Source of the DNA: Clostridium sp. CAG:557
Lineage (GTDB): Bacteria; Bacillota; Clostridia; Oscillospirales; Acutalibacteraceae
Assembly (NCBI GenBank): GCA_000435275.1
Contig: FR883869.1
Span: 4,618-38,007, forward strand
Length of the DNA: 33,390 nucleotides
Direction of reading: 5' to 3'
Each line of letters starts with the position of its first letter. The first letter of the stretch is position 1. Under the pieces are notes generated by a model. That model saw only the letters and a list, made by a program, of their open reading frames with translations. It searched no databases and was not told where the DNA came from. Position numbers and translations under genes: made by a program. This document shows positions 9,572-16,805 of the stretch, piece by piece.

Positions 9572-10277
9572 CTTTAATTCCTCCTACCATAGCTATCGCA
9601 ATTTTATAATCTGTAACAGTTGTAATTTTCATATTCGAAACTTCTCCAGCAACCAAATGTACTGGACAATTTCTTACAACACAAATTTTGCATGCATCCG
9701 TCAAAGTAGCCTTCTCTTCGTCATTCAAATCATTGTACAAGTCAAAAATTAAATTAATCTTAAAACTTTGAGGGGTTTGGCCTTGATACATAAACTTTCT
9801 ATTTGGAATATTTGTAATTGTACTATCATTTTCAGATATAACAATTGTGTCCGTTGCATTAATTACAGTATCACAAGCTCCAAAATTAAGCGCTGCATCA
9901 ATATTTTCCTCAATGATTCTACTAGTTACAAACGGGCGAACTGAGTCGTGCGTGACAATTATATCGTCATCATTATTTCCATAACTTTCTTTAATATGCC
10001 TTATAATATTAAAAATTGTACTATTTCTGTCCTTACCACCTGTCACACAAACTAATTTTTCTGCGTCCAAGTTATATTTTTTTATCAAGTCACTCATGTG
10101 CAAAAGCCAATCTGGATGCACACCAATATAAATTTTATCAAAACGAGCACACATTAAAAATTTTTCTATCGTATGAATTATAATTGGCTTGCTGCCCAAC
10201 ATTAAAAATTGCTTTGGCATGTCAGCAATATTCATTCTGGAACCCACTCCGCCGGCTAATATCGCGCCAAAAATCAT
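9564..10277 (-). CDS. tarI: D-ribitol-5-phosphate cytidylyltransferase, TarI-type
   Basis: A 237-residue IspD/TarI-family nucleotidyltransferase. AGGVGSRM at residues 8-15 is the nucleotide-binding glycine loop, PKQF follows at 21-24, and HDSVRPF at 110-116 is the metal/substrate motif. IspD proteins make CDP-methylerythritol and TarI proteins make CDP-ribitol. The 8-base overlap with a TarJ-type reductase points strongly to TarI. The AAGGxGSRM/PKQF pattern with IIIHTIEKF is also more TarI- than IspD-like. The start ATG overlaps the licD stop as ATGA, with AGAGGTG upstream. The product would be CDP-ribitol for the LicD-type transferase encoded just upstream. Confidence 0.88.
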   Translation of the reverse strand: MIFGAILAGGVGSRMNIADMPKQFLMLGSKPIIIHTIEKFLMCARFDKIYIGVHPDWLLHMSDLIKKYNLDAEKLVCVTGGKDRNSTIFNIIRHIKESYGNNDDDIIVTHDSVRPFVTSRIIEENIDAALNFGACDTVINATDTIVISENDSTITNIPNRKFMYQGQTPQSFKINLIFDLYNDLNDEEKATLTDACKICVVRNCPVHLVAGEVSNMKITTVTDYKIAIAMVGGIKVD

Positions 10278-11155
10278 TTTTTTTCACCTCTGCAATAATA
10301 TATACCTTTATATTTTTCGTAGCCATTTGAAAGGTCACAAAACACCACATCGTGATGTGCTACTTGCTCTTGCTTCGGTGGCAATTTCATATAATCGCCA
10401 AACGCCGTACGCAAATAGTCATCATATCCATTTGGAATTGGCATTAACTCTCCTTCAAAATCTACATAAATAGCCTCTTCAAACGCCGATTTTGGATATT
10501 TTTTCATCATATAATGAGGTCCAGAGCAGAGCTCTGTGATGTTGTCACAATTGCTTATTTTGTATTTAGACATTTGCTTTTCGGCAAAGCTCCAAATTTT
10601 GTATCTCACTTTTTTTGACGGTACACATTTTAAAGCTAATCTTCCCAACAAGTTAACCATCACGCCGTGATTAGTTGGAACCATTTGTGCACAAAAGATA
10701 GAATAAGTCAATGCCCAAAACAACTGGCAACCCCTTGCCACACTTGAATTTGGATAACCATCAAGTGGCAAAATATCTAAAACTATTCCGTGATTTATGT
10801 CTAAGTCTGCTTGATGTGTTTTTATGAACGTTGTATTATTGTCATTTATTGTGGCAAATAAATTTTTGTAATGATGTTTTTCATCAGATCTGCAATAAGA
10901 AAATCGGTCTGTATCCGCATTTTGGGCCCATATCTCTCTCAATTTTTCATAGTCATCACGAGGCATAAACACATCAACATCGTCATCCCAAGGAATAAAG
11001 CCTTTGTGCCTTAATGCCCCTATACAACCTCCTCCGCAAAGAAAAAATTTAAGATTATTTTCTTTGCAGAAATCTCTAAAATATACAGCCATTTCAAGAC
11101 TTTTTAATTGCAACTGTCTTAATTCTTCTTTTGAAAATTCGTATTTTTTTTCCAT
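10274..11155 (-). CDS. LicD-family phosphotransferase, candidate ribitol-phosphate (or phosphocholine) transferase
   Basis: A 293-residue protein with the full LicD hallmark: CGGGCIGALRHKGFIPWDDD near residues 40-59, leading into the metal-binding DDDVD at 57-61. The usual C-terminal stretch (PIPNGYDDYLRTAFGDYMKL) is also present. LicD proteins transfer phosphocholine from CDP-choline. Their relatives FKTN and FKRP in animals transfer ribitol phosphate from CDP-ribitol. The gene overlaps tarI by four bases and no choline kinase or CDP-choline synthase is present. I therefore infer that the donor is CDP-ribitol. It starts one base after the upstream glycosyltransferase, with only a weak distant GGAG, so coupling is likely. 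Family is certain; substrate is inference. Confidence 0.9.
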   Translation of the reverse strand: MEKKYEFSKEELRQLQLKSLEMAVYFRDFCKENNLKFFLCGGGCIGALRHKGFIPWDDDVDVFMPRDDYEKLREIWAQNADTDRFSYCRSDEKHHYKNLFATINDNNTTFIKTHQADLDINHGIVLDILPLDGYPNSSVARGCQLFWALTYSIFCAQMVPTNHGVMVNLLGRLALKCVPSKKVRYKIWSFAEKQMSKYKISNCDNITELCSGPHYMMKKYPKSAFEEAIYVDFEGELMPIPNGYDDYLRTAFGDYMKLPPKQEQVAHHDVVFCDLSNGYEKYKGIYYCRGEKK

Positions 11156-11156
11156 T

Positions 11157-12170
11157 TTAAAAATTTATTCTCCAAAATTTAAAAATTCCACATAAAAATC
11201 CCAAACCATAAGAAATATGCAAAACAAAATGCACCCAAACTAACCTAAATTTATCTAATAAAACATTTAAACGCTTATTTTTTAAAGAAAAATATAAATT
11301 CATACCAAAATAAATAAGCATAACAAATAAAAAAATATTACGAGCAATTGCGCTAAAAAAAGATAAAATTGAAAATAAAATGATAAAAATAACAAATGAT
11401 ATTGGCACTAAATGTGATAAACGAGCAGGTTTTTTATGCTTTTTTATAACTGCAACTTTCCAAAGTCCATACTCAAAAAATTGTTTAAAAACATCACTAT
11501 ATGTACTTCTCGGATAATACACACTTTTTATTTTGGGTGTAACAAATATCTTTCCGCCATTCTCTAAAATCCTAAAATTTAAATCGTCATCTTCGCTTCT
11601 CGGCAAACGTTCATCGTACATATTTAAATGCAATAATGTCTTTTTTTTTAACGCACCCAAATATACTGTATCAGCATAACCTTCATAATTTTCATTGTGA
11701 AATTTGCCTCCGCCCATCGCAAATGGACTATGATATGCTGCCGCTATTACATTTTGAGTTGGAGTTTTGCCTTGAGCTATCATTGGCCCGCCTACATTCT
11801 CCGCTCCGGTTTTTTCAATGTATTCCACACATTTTGAGACATAATCATCAGCATATTCTGAATGTGCATCCATTCGAACAATATACTTTCCTGCCGCATT
11901 TTTTATGCCTATATTTAGTGCATATTGTACCGTTTCTTGTGGATTTTTATAAACTTTTATAAAACCGTAATCATTCATAAAATTTCTTATTATTTTTACT
12001 GTTTCATCTTTTGAATTTCCATCAATTAAAATTAATTCCATATTTTTTTTGTCAAAGTTCTGTCTTAGTACTGACTTTATACACTTTGAAATATATTTTT
12101 CTTCATTTTTCACCGGTATTATTATAGAAACTATAACCTCTTCTTTGGGTTGATTTTCAATAACTGCCAT
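11157..12170 (-). CDS. Family 2 glycosyltransferase with C-terminal membrane segments (ExoA-like)
   Basis: A 337-residue GT2 enzyme and first gene of the polysaccharide operon. The N-terminal domain shows VSIIIPVKNEEKYISKCI, then LILIDGNSKDETV, the acidic RMDAHSEY motif and the catalytic-base region RSEDDDLNFR near residue 215. After about residue 255 two to three hydrophobic helices follow, ending in a basic tail. This fits ExoA-like enzymes that work at the membrane on lipid-linked acceptors. GAGAGG precedes the ATG by six bases. A good promoter (12237-12265) lies about 65 bases upstream and there is no terminator before licD one base later, so it heads the transcript. Confidence 0.9.
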   Translation of the reverse strand: MAVIENQPKEEVIVSIIIPVKNEEKYISKCIKSVLRQNFDKKNMELILIDGNSKDETVKIIRNFMNDYGFIKVYKNPQETVQYALNIGIKNAAGKYIVRMDAHSEYADDYVSKCVEYIEKTGAENVGGPMIAQGKTPTQNVIAAAYHSPFAMGGGKFHNENYEGYADTVYLGALKKKTLLHLNMYDERLPRSEDDDLNFRILENGGKIFVTPKIKSVYYPRSTYSDVFKQFFEYGLWKVAVIKKHKKPARLSHLVPISFVIFIILFSILSFFSAIARNIFLFVMLIYFGMNLYFSLKNKRLNVLLDKFRLVWVHFVLHISYGLGFLCGIFKFWRINF

Positions 12171-12236
12171 ATCTTGCCTCTCTGTTTTTATATTTCACAG
12201 CAACAAATACACTTAACCTTTACATTTCTTTGTACT

Positions 12237-12265
12237 ATTATATCAGATATTTCTCTATTTGTAAA
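12237..12265 (-). promoter_or_regulatory. Predicted sigma-A promoter of the polysaccharide operon
   Basis: On the minus strand TTTACA (12265-12260) is followed after exactly 17 bases by TATAAT (12242-12237), with an added TG one base before the -10. It lies about 65 bases before the first gene. The next gene in the other direction is divergent. Confidence 0.75.
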
Positions 12266-12324
12266 AAATTTATTCTTTGAATATTTATTTGATTCTTGCT
12301 AATAATTATTATGAGGTGATAATT

Positions 12325-12477
12325 ATGAATAATACTTTTAAAGAAAATATCGATTCTAATCGCTACTTTCAAACTCTTCCCACTTACGTTCAAGAAACTA
12401 TTAAACAAAGTGGAATTGATATAAATTCCGAAGAAGAACTTCGTAAATGTGCTGAAAAATTAATGAAAAACAACTAA
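12325..12477 (+). CDS. Small hypothetical protein, 50 residues
   Basis: A 50-residue acidic, probably helical protein opening MNNTFKENIDSNRYFQTLPT and containing YVQETIKQSGIDINSEEEL. The ATG at 12325 is chosen because GAGGTGAT stands about seven bases upstream. A longer in-frame start at 12277 lacks a ribosome site. From memory, short proteins with an LPxYVQETIxQSG core and a following SEEELR helix occur in other Clostridia, but I cannot name a family or function. It has no membrane segment, signal peptide or cysteine pair. It is divergent from the polysaccharide operon and ends at its own long-stem terminator, which supports a real gene. Confidence 0.75.
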   Translation: MNNTFKENIDSNRYFQTLPTYVQETIKQSGIDINSEEELRKCAEKLMKNN

Positions 12478-12494
12478 TTAAAAACTAAATGAGT

Positions 12495-12556
12495 ATACTC
12501 TCTATAAATCCAAAATTCAAGACCACTTCAGTTTAAATTAAATTTATAGAGAGTAT
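12495..12556 (+). terminator. Long-stem intrinsic terminator after the 50-residue gene
   Basis: A perfect 15-bp stem (ATACTCTCTATAAAT at 12495-12509, complement at 12542-12556) encloses a 32-base loop and is followed by a T-rich run. The loop is long for a terminator, but position and tail fit one. Confidence 0.65.
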
Positions 12557-12636
12557 TTTTATTTTGTGTATTTCTCCGTTTTCAAAAATTAACTAAACTA
12601 ACATCTTCACTTACACATAATTATAAATTAAATAAA

Positions 12637-12662
12637 AAAAGAGCCCATTTGAGAGCTCTTTT
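12637..12662 (-). terminator. Intrinsic terminator of the pgi/P-loop unit
   Basis: An 8-bp stem (AAAAGAGC with GCTCTTTT) with a 10-base loop. On the minus strand it is followed by a T-run, 32 bases after the stop of the P-loop gene. Confidence 0.8.
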
Positions 12663-12694
12663 AATAAATTGTTTAATTTTTATATCAACTAAAA

Positions 12695-13111
12695 TTATTT
12701 TACTTCAGCCAAATCCAATATTTTGCTTGATAAATCGGATTTTTCTAAAGAAAGACCTAACGTCAATTTTATACCATTTCTTTCACAAACTAAAGATAAT
12801 CTTTCTATAAAGGATTCCAGGTCATCATTATCAGTCTTGTCAAGTACAAAAATTGAATCTACTAAAATGTCAGTAACATCATAATTTCCAGCACAAATTC
12901 CGCAAACAAATCCATACAGCCCACAAAAATTTGAAATACCATACTCATTAACGCTAATCAAACGGACTTTGTGGCTTAGATCAAAAGTAAGTTTCTTTTC
13001 ATTACTAACTAAAACAACATTTCCATCACTTTTCGCTGTCAGTTGGTTAGAAAGTTCTATCAACTTTTTTGTTTTCCCAGAACCTTTTTTGCCAATTATT
13101 AAGTTTATCAT
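12695..13111 (-). CDS. Small P-loop ATP-binding protein of unknown role
   Basis: A 138-residue protein that opens directly with a P-loop: MINLIIGKKGSGKTKKLIEL, with Walker A GKKGSGKT at residues 7-14. A hydrophobic-acidic strand (DILVDSIFVLDK) near residue 85 could be the Walker B. The protein is too short for a helicase or transporter ATPase. Similar short proteins in Clostridia are sometimes labelled PilT-like, but no other twitching-motility feature is present, so I do not adopt that name. AGGAGG lies eight bases before the ATG. It follows pgi by 25 bases, apparently in the same transcript, and a terminator closes the unit. No catalytic function can be assigned beyond ATP/GTP binding. Confidence 0.8.
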   Translation of the reverse strand: MINLIIGKKGSGKTKKLIELSNQLTAKSDGNVVLVSNEKKLTFDLSHKVRLISVNEYGISNFCGLYGFVCGICAGNYDVTDILVDSIFVLDKTDNDDLESFIERLSLVCERNGIKLTLGLSLEKSDLSSKILDLAEVK

Positions 13112-13136
13112 ATGCTGTTCCTCCTAAAATTTTTAT

Positions 13137-14474
13137 TTATTTAAATCTTTCAAAAAGAACCTCCCGACAAGTTTCATAACCGGGTTTACCTAAAAGTGCA
13201 AACATATTTTCTTTATAACTTTCGACTCCAGGCTGATTAAATGGATTTACTCCCATAATATAGCTAGAAACCGCGCAAGCTTTTTCAAAAAAATATATAA
13301 GATAACCAACTTCAAAAGGGTTGATTTGAGGCAGTTCTAAAATAATGTTAGGCACACCTCCATCAGTATGCGCAAATAATGTCCCTAAAAATGCATTTTC
13401 ATTTACAAAAGAAATGGATTTTCCTGCTAAAAAATTTAAACCATCAGAATTATCATCAAGCGCTTCAATCAAAACATCGCTACTTGGTTCTTCTACATAC
13501 ACAACGGTTTCAAATAAATTTCGCATACCATCTTGAATATACTGCCCCATAGAGTGCAAATCTGTAGAAAAAATCGCCGATGCAGGAAAAATTCCTTTAT
13601 GACATTTGCCCTCGCTTTCGCCAAACAACTGTTTGAACCACTCATTCAACATTGTAAAATTCGGTTCGTAATTTACTAAAATTTCTATGTTTTTGCCTTT
13701 TTGATACAATAAATTTCTAATCGCGGCATATTTGTAACAGTCATTTTTTTCTAAATCAGAACAATTAAATTTATCTTGAGCACATTTTGCTCCAAGCATC
13801 AATGCATCAATATTGATCCCTGCAACAGCGATTGGTAAAAGTCCAACAGAAGTCAAAACAGAGTATCTACCACCTACATCATTTGGAATAGTAAATATCT
13901 CATAGCCCTCTTGGTCAGCAATTTGTTTCAATGTACCTTTTTTCCTATCAGTTGTACAAAAAATTCTTTTTTTAGCTTCATCTTTGCCGTATTTATCTTC
14001 TAAAAATTTTCTAAATATCCTAAACGCAATCGCAGGTTCCATTGTAGTTCCTGACTTTGATATCACATTTACACAAACATCTTTACCTTCACAAATTCTC
14101 AAAACGTCGTTCAACGTGGATGCACTGATATTATTTCCTACAAAATAAATATCTGGAGTGTTCTTTGATAAAGCATTGTAATTTTGTGATTTTATAAGTT
14201 CAATAACGGCTCTTGCGCCTAAATATGAGCCGCCAATACCTATTACAAGAAAAACGTCTGCTTTTAAATTTATTTCTTGAGCGACTTCCTTTATTCGTCC
14301 AAATTCTTCCTTGTCAAAATCTGTTGGAAGCGTTAACCAACCAGTGTTTTCACTTCCTAACCCAGTTTTGTTGTGCAATAAATTATGAACCAGCTCTACG
14401 TGAGGCTTGATAGAATAATACTCTTGAGTGTTAATAAAAGTTTCTAAATATTTTGTATTCAACTCAACCGGCAT
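13137..14474 (-). CDS. pgi: Glucose-6-phosphate isomerase
   Basis: A 445-residue cytosolic enzyme interconverting glucose 6-phosphate and fructose 6-phosphate, in the short class (about 450 residues) usual for Firmicutes. Visible signatures are VIGIGGSYLGARAVIE, VISKSGTTMEPAIAFR with the phosphate-binding SGTT, GGRYSVLTSVGLLP, and the C-terminal NPFNQPGVESYKENM with the active-site Lys. I choose the ATG at 14474. GGGAG lies ten bases before it but only one base before the alternative GTG at 14483. A very good promoter sits at 14506-14534. The gene is followed by a small P-loop gene. It feeds glycolysis and, in the other direction, hexose supply for surface glycans. Confidence 0.96.
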   Translation of the reverse strand: MPVELNTKYLETFINTQEYYSIKPHVELVHNLLHNKTGLGSENTGWLTLPTDFDKEEFGRIKEVAQEINLKADVFLVIGIGGSYLGARAVIELIKSQNYNALSKNTPDIYFVGNNISASTLNDVLRICEGKDVCVNVISKSGTTMEPAIAFRIFRKFLEDKYGKDEAKKRIFCTTDRKKGTLKQIADQEGYEIFTIPNDVGGRYSVLTSVGLLPIAVAGINIDALMLGAKCAQDKFNCSDLEKNDCYKYAAIRNLLYQKGKNIEILVNYEPNFTMLNEWFKQLFGESEGKCHKGIFPASAIFSTDLHSMGQYIQDGMRNLFETVVYVEEPSSDVLIEALDDNSDGLNFLAGKSISFVNENAFLGTLFAHTDGGVPNIILELPQINPFEVGYLIYFFEKACAVSSYIMGVNPFNQPGVESYKENMFALLGKPGYETCREVLFERFK

Positions 14475-14505
14475 AACTTTCACACTCCCACAGCTATTTT
14501 AATTC

Positions 14506-14534
14506 ATTGTACAATATAAAACTCCTTTTTGCAA
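14506..14534 (-). promoter_or_regulatory. Predicted sigma-A promoter of pgi
   Basis: On the minus strand TTGCAA (14534-14529), 17 bases, then TACAAT (14511-14506). It lies 31 bases before the chosen ATG and just after the dacF stop. Confidence 0.75.
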
Positions 14535-14539
14535 CAACC

Positions 14540-14561
14540 TCAAAATATAATTATATTTTGA
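14540..14561. repeat. Perfect 22-bp palindrome over the dacF stop codon
   Basis: The 22 bases from 14540 to 14561 read identically on both strands (TCAAAATATAA and its complement). They include the stop codon of the carboxypeptidase gene and end five bases before the pgi -35 region. The palindrome is entirely A/T-rich and without a T-tail, so it is not a convincing terminator. It could be an operator or chance in AT-rich DNA. Confidence 0.5.
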
Positions 14562-15720
14562 AAAAACCATTAATCAGCACATGAAAAACCGAACCAAAAT
14601 TAATCGCATCTATACTTTCCGCTGCAATAATATCGTATTCTGCAATTATTTCATCATTTAGTTTATAAATTAACCTTCCTAAACTTTGCCCTTTTTTGAC
14701 TGGTGCATTTATTTCTGAAACAACCTCCATACTGTTATCGATGCTGTGTTCCTTTCCCTTTGGAATCATTATTTCATCATCAATATTCACCTCTACGCCT
14801 ACCTCTGGTTTCATTCCTTCAATAACTTTAATAGGCTCAAAAATGCTTTCATCAATAACTGGCTTTAACATATTATAATTTGCAAATCCAAAGTCCAACA
14901 GTGTTGCTGCATCTTTAAATCGTTCTTTTCCGTTAGCTCCACCTAATATTACTGCATTCAGACTTAAATTCCCTCTTGTCGCAGTTGCCGTAACACAACT
15001 TCCTGCATGAGATGTTGTTCCAGTTTTTAAACCGGTAATTCCATTATAGCTTTTCAAAAGTTTGTTTGTATTTACTAATTGAGTTTTGCCGTCTCTAAGG
15101 TAATCCATCCAAATTGAAGTATAATCGAATATTTTTTTATGTTTTATAAGTTCTCGTGACATCAAAGCAACGTCATAAGCACTTGTTACATGTCCGTCTT
15201 CATCAAGTCCGTTACAGTTTTTAAATACCGTCTCTGCCATTGACAATTCTTTTGCTTTACGGTTCATTTCTGAAACAAAAGCATCTTCTGAACCACAAAC
15301 ATGTTCTGCTAGTGCCACTGCCGCATCATTCGCTGAAGCCACCATCGTTGCTTTTATAAGTTCATCTACAGTCATAGTTTCGCCAGGTTTTAACCAAATA
15401 TCAGAGCCTCCCATAGATGCCGCATGCTCACTTGCTGACACTACATCATTAAAACTTATTTTCCCTGCATCTATAGCCTCCATAACCAAAATCATTGTCA
15501 TAACTTTTGTTATAGATGCACAACAACGTACTTCATGAGAATTTTTTTCATAAATTACTTTTCCGGTTTTAGGTTCCATCAAAATTGCCGCCGGAGCTGA
15601 AATTTCTATGTTTTCTTCACCAGCAGAGTAAACTTTTTTCACCGATATCAAAATAAATGAAAAGGCAAGCATCAAGCTGATTATAATTTTACTATATTTT
15701 TTTATAACATTTACGCTCAC
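14551..15720 (-). CDS. D-alanyl-D-alanine carboxypeptidase (PBP5/DacF-type, class S11)
   Basis: A 389-residue low-molecular-weight penicillin-binding protein that trims the terminal D-alanine of peptidoglycan stem peptides outside the membrane. An N-terminal signal peptide (basic start, hydrophobic stretch to about residue 30, VYSAG cleavage region) precedes the serine-peptidase domain. The catalytic triad motifs are SITK at 69-72, SAN at 129-131 and KTG at 232-234. The C-terminal PBP5-type beta domain (about 280-370) ends in a short hydrophobic tail (HVLINGFFKI), probably the membrane anchor. The start is a GTG at 15720 with GAGGGTG seven bases upstream. It could be the vegetative DacA or the sporulation-associated DacF; the sequence does not decide this. 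Confidence 0.93.
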   Translation of the reverse strand: MSVNVIKKYSKIIISLMLAFSFILISVKKVYSAGEENIEISAPAAILMEPKTGKVIYEKNSHEVRCCASITKVMTMILVMEAIDAGKISFNDVVSASEHAASMGGSDIWLKPGETMTVDELIKATMVASANDAAVALAEHVCGSEDAFVSEMNRKAKELSMAETVFKNCNGLDEDGHVTSAYDVALMSRELIKHKKIFDYTSIWMDYLRDGKTQLVNTNKLLKSYNGITGLKTGTTSHAGSCVTATATRGNLSLNAVILGGANGKERFKDAATLLDFGFANYNMLKPVIDESIFEPIKVIEGMKPEVGVEVNIDDEIMIPKGKEHSIDNSMEVVSEINAPVKKGQSLGRLIYKLNDEIIAEYDIIAAESIDAINFGSVFHVLINGFFKI

Positions 15721-15943
15721 TTTGTTTCACCCTCAAATTTCAAATTTTTCTTTAGTAATATTATTCTTTTGCGGGTTAATCTATGCCAAAATCACAACTA
15801 CAAGTTCAATTATAAAAAACAATAAAAATATTTTTAAAAATTGCACTCAAAGTGTACGCGTGACTATTCTTTCTTTACTAATGTTGTCGCACCGTTAATT
15901 ATTAATTATGAAAATCCACTTTCGAACAAAAAATAAGCAACAC

Positions 15944-15984
15944 AAAATAAAAGTCGTGCCCATTGTAGACACGACTTTTATTTT
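15944..15984 (-). terminator. Intrinsic terminator directly after tRNA-Trp
   Basis: A perfect 15-bp stem (15944-15958 with 15970-15984) and an 11-base loop; on the minus strand it ends in TTTTATTTT. Its first base is the last A of the encoded tRNA CCA end, so there is no spacer between tRNA and terminator. Confidence 0.85.
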
Positions 15985-16059
15985 GGCAGGGACAGAAGGA
16001 CTTGAACCCTCGACACATGGTTTTGGAGACCATTGCTCTACCATCTGAGCTATATCCCT
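15984..16059 (-). tRNA. tRNA-Trp (anticodon CCA)
   Basis: A 76-base tRNA with encoded CCA end. The acceptor arm AGGGATA pairs with TGTCCCT, with discriminator G. The D arm contains AGCTCAGATGGTAGAGC. The anticodon stem ATGGT/ACCAT encloses CTCCAAA, giving anticodon CCA for tryptophan. The T arm GAGGGTTCAAGTCCTTC is canonical. A near-consensus promoter lies immediately upstream and a terminator immediately downstream, so it is a single-gene transcript. Confidence 0.97.
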
Positions 16060-16070
16060 TTATTAAATGT

Positions 16071-16099
16071 AGTATAACAAACCTTACAATGTTTGTCAA
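16071..16099 (-). promoter_or_regulatory. Strong predicted promoter of tRNA-Trp
   Basis: On the minus strand a perfect TTGACA (16099-16094), 17 bases, then TATACT (16076-16071). Transcription would start only a few bases before the mature tRNA 5' end. Confidence 0.9.
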
Positions 16100-16422
16100 G
16101 AAAAAATATAATAAAAAGCAAAACAATATTGAATGCTAGTAATAATTTGATTCGGTCTGTAAATTAAAGTTAGTCTTTAATACTATTTTACCCTTAGTCG
16201 CATAAGCGTCGATGTACAAATACAGTCGAAAAGAAAAGCTAAATAACAAAGTACAAGCCACTAAAAAATTAAACAAAACATTGAAATACATAATGTAAAT
16301 ATTCAATTTATTAATATGTGAATAAAAATTTATATATTTTCTCATCAATTTCGAACATTCATATGAAGTCATCTTAAATTTTATAAAATCTAGGGGGGAT
16401 TTCACATAATTAGTAAAAAAAA
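16100..16422. other. Intergenic stretch without a supported gene
   Basis: About 320 AT-rich bases between the tRNA-Trp promoter and the RNase P RNA terminator. A minus-strand open frame (16136-16405, 89 codons from a GTG) crosses it. It has no ribosome binding site and a composition of random AT-rich translation. I see no hairpin of note other than the rnpB terminator at its right end. Confidence 0.6.
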
Positions 16423-16444
16423 TAACCTCACATTAATGAGGTTA
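16423..16444 (-). terminator. Intrinsic terminator of RNase P RNA
   Basis: An 8-bp stem (TAACCTCA at 16423-16430 with 16437-16444) with a 6-base loop, followed on the minus strand by a run of seven T. It starts five bases beyond the P1 helix of the RNA. Confidence 0.85.
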
Positions 16445-16449
16445 TAAAA

Positions 16450-16798
16450 GTGACCAAACCTATAAGCCGAGTTCTGTCGAGAACAATTATCTATCTTGGC
16501 TGAAAGTTACCAAATCAGCTCAATGCCACCTTCTCGAGAAGCATCGGGCAAATGCGAAAAAATCTCTCTGCGGTGTTGCTCCGGATAGGGTTTGCAGAGC
16601 CACATAGTCTCCCACATGCTGGTGAGCGCTTACCTCGCCGTTCCACCCTTACCAAAATTATTTTGGCGGTATATTTCTGTTGCACTTTCCCTAGGGTCGC
16701 CCCTGGCGGCCGTTAGCCGTTATCCTGCCCTGTGGAGCTCGGACTTTCCTCGGGCAAATTCTTTCGAATTAATGTCCGCAATTGTTCAGTTTGCTCAC
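16450..16798 (-). ncRNA. rnpB: RNase P RNA component (type A-like)
   Basis: The catalytic RNA that matures tRNA 5' ends, about 349 bases. On the minus strand the conserved core GAGGAAAGTCCG (16751-16740) is followed by GGATAACGGCTAACGGCC and AGGGAAAGTGCAACAGAAA. The 3' part carries the conserved ACAGAACTCGGCTTATA (16477-16461). The two ends pair as P1 (GTGAGCAAAC with GTTTGGTCAC, one mismatch), which sets the boundaries. A promoter and a terminator flank it closely. The GGATAACGGC-type core and an apparent P2/P3 region point to the ancestral A type. I did not fold the whole molecule, so the type call is tentative. Confidence 0.95.
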
Positions 16799-16805
16799 GA
16801 AAACA

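Noticed and set aside
15775..15800. Sigma-K-like -10 (CATAGATTA on the minus strand) upstream of the carboxypeptidase gene
   Set aside because: The AC of the -35 is 18 rather than 16-17 bases away, and one short motif is weak evidence in AT-rich DNA.
15902..16126. Open frame of 74 codons (minus)
   Set aside because: It runs through the tRNA-Trp gene, its promoter and its terminator.
16136..16405. Open frame of 89 codons (minus) between tRNA-Trp and rnpB
   Set aside because: GTG start without ribosome site, low-complexity AT-rich translation, no recognisable motif.
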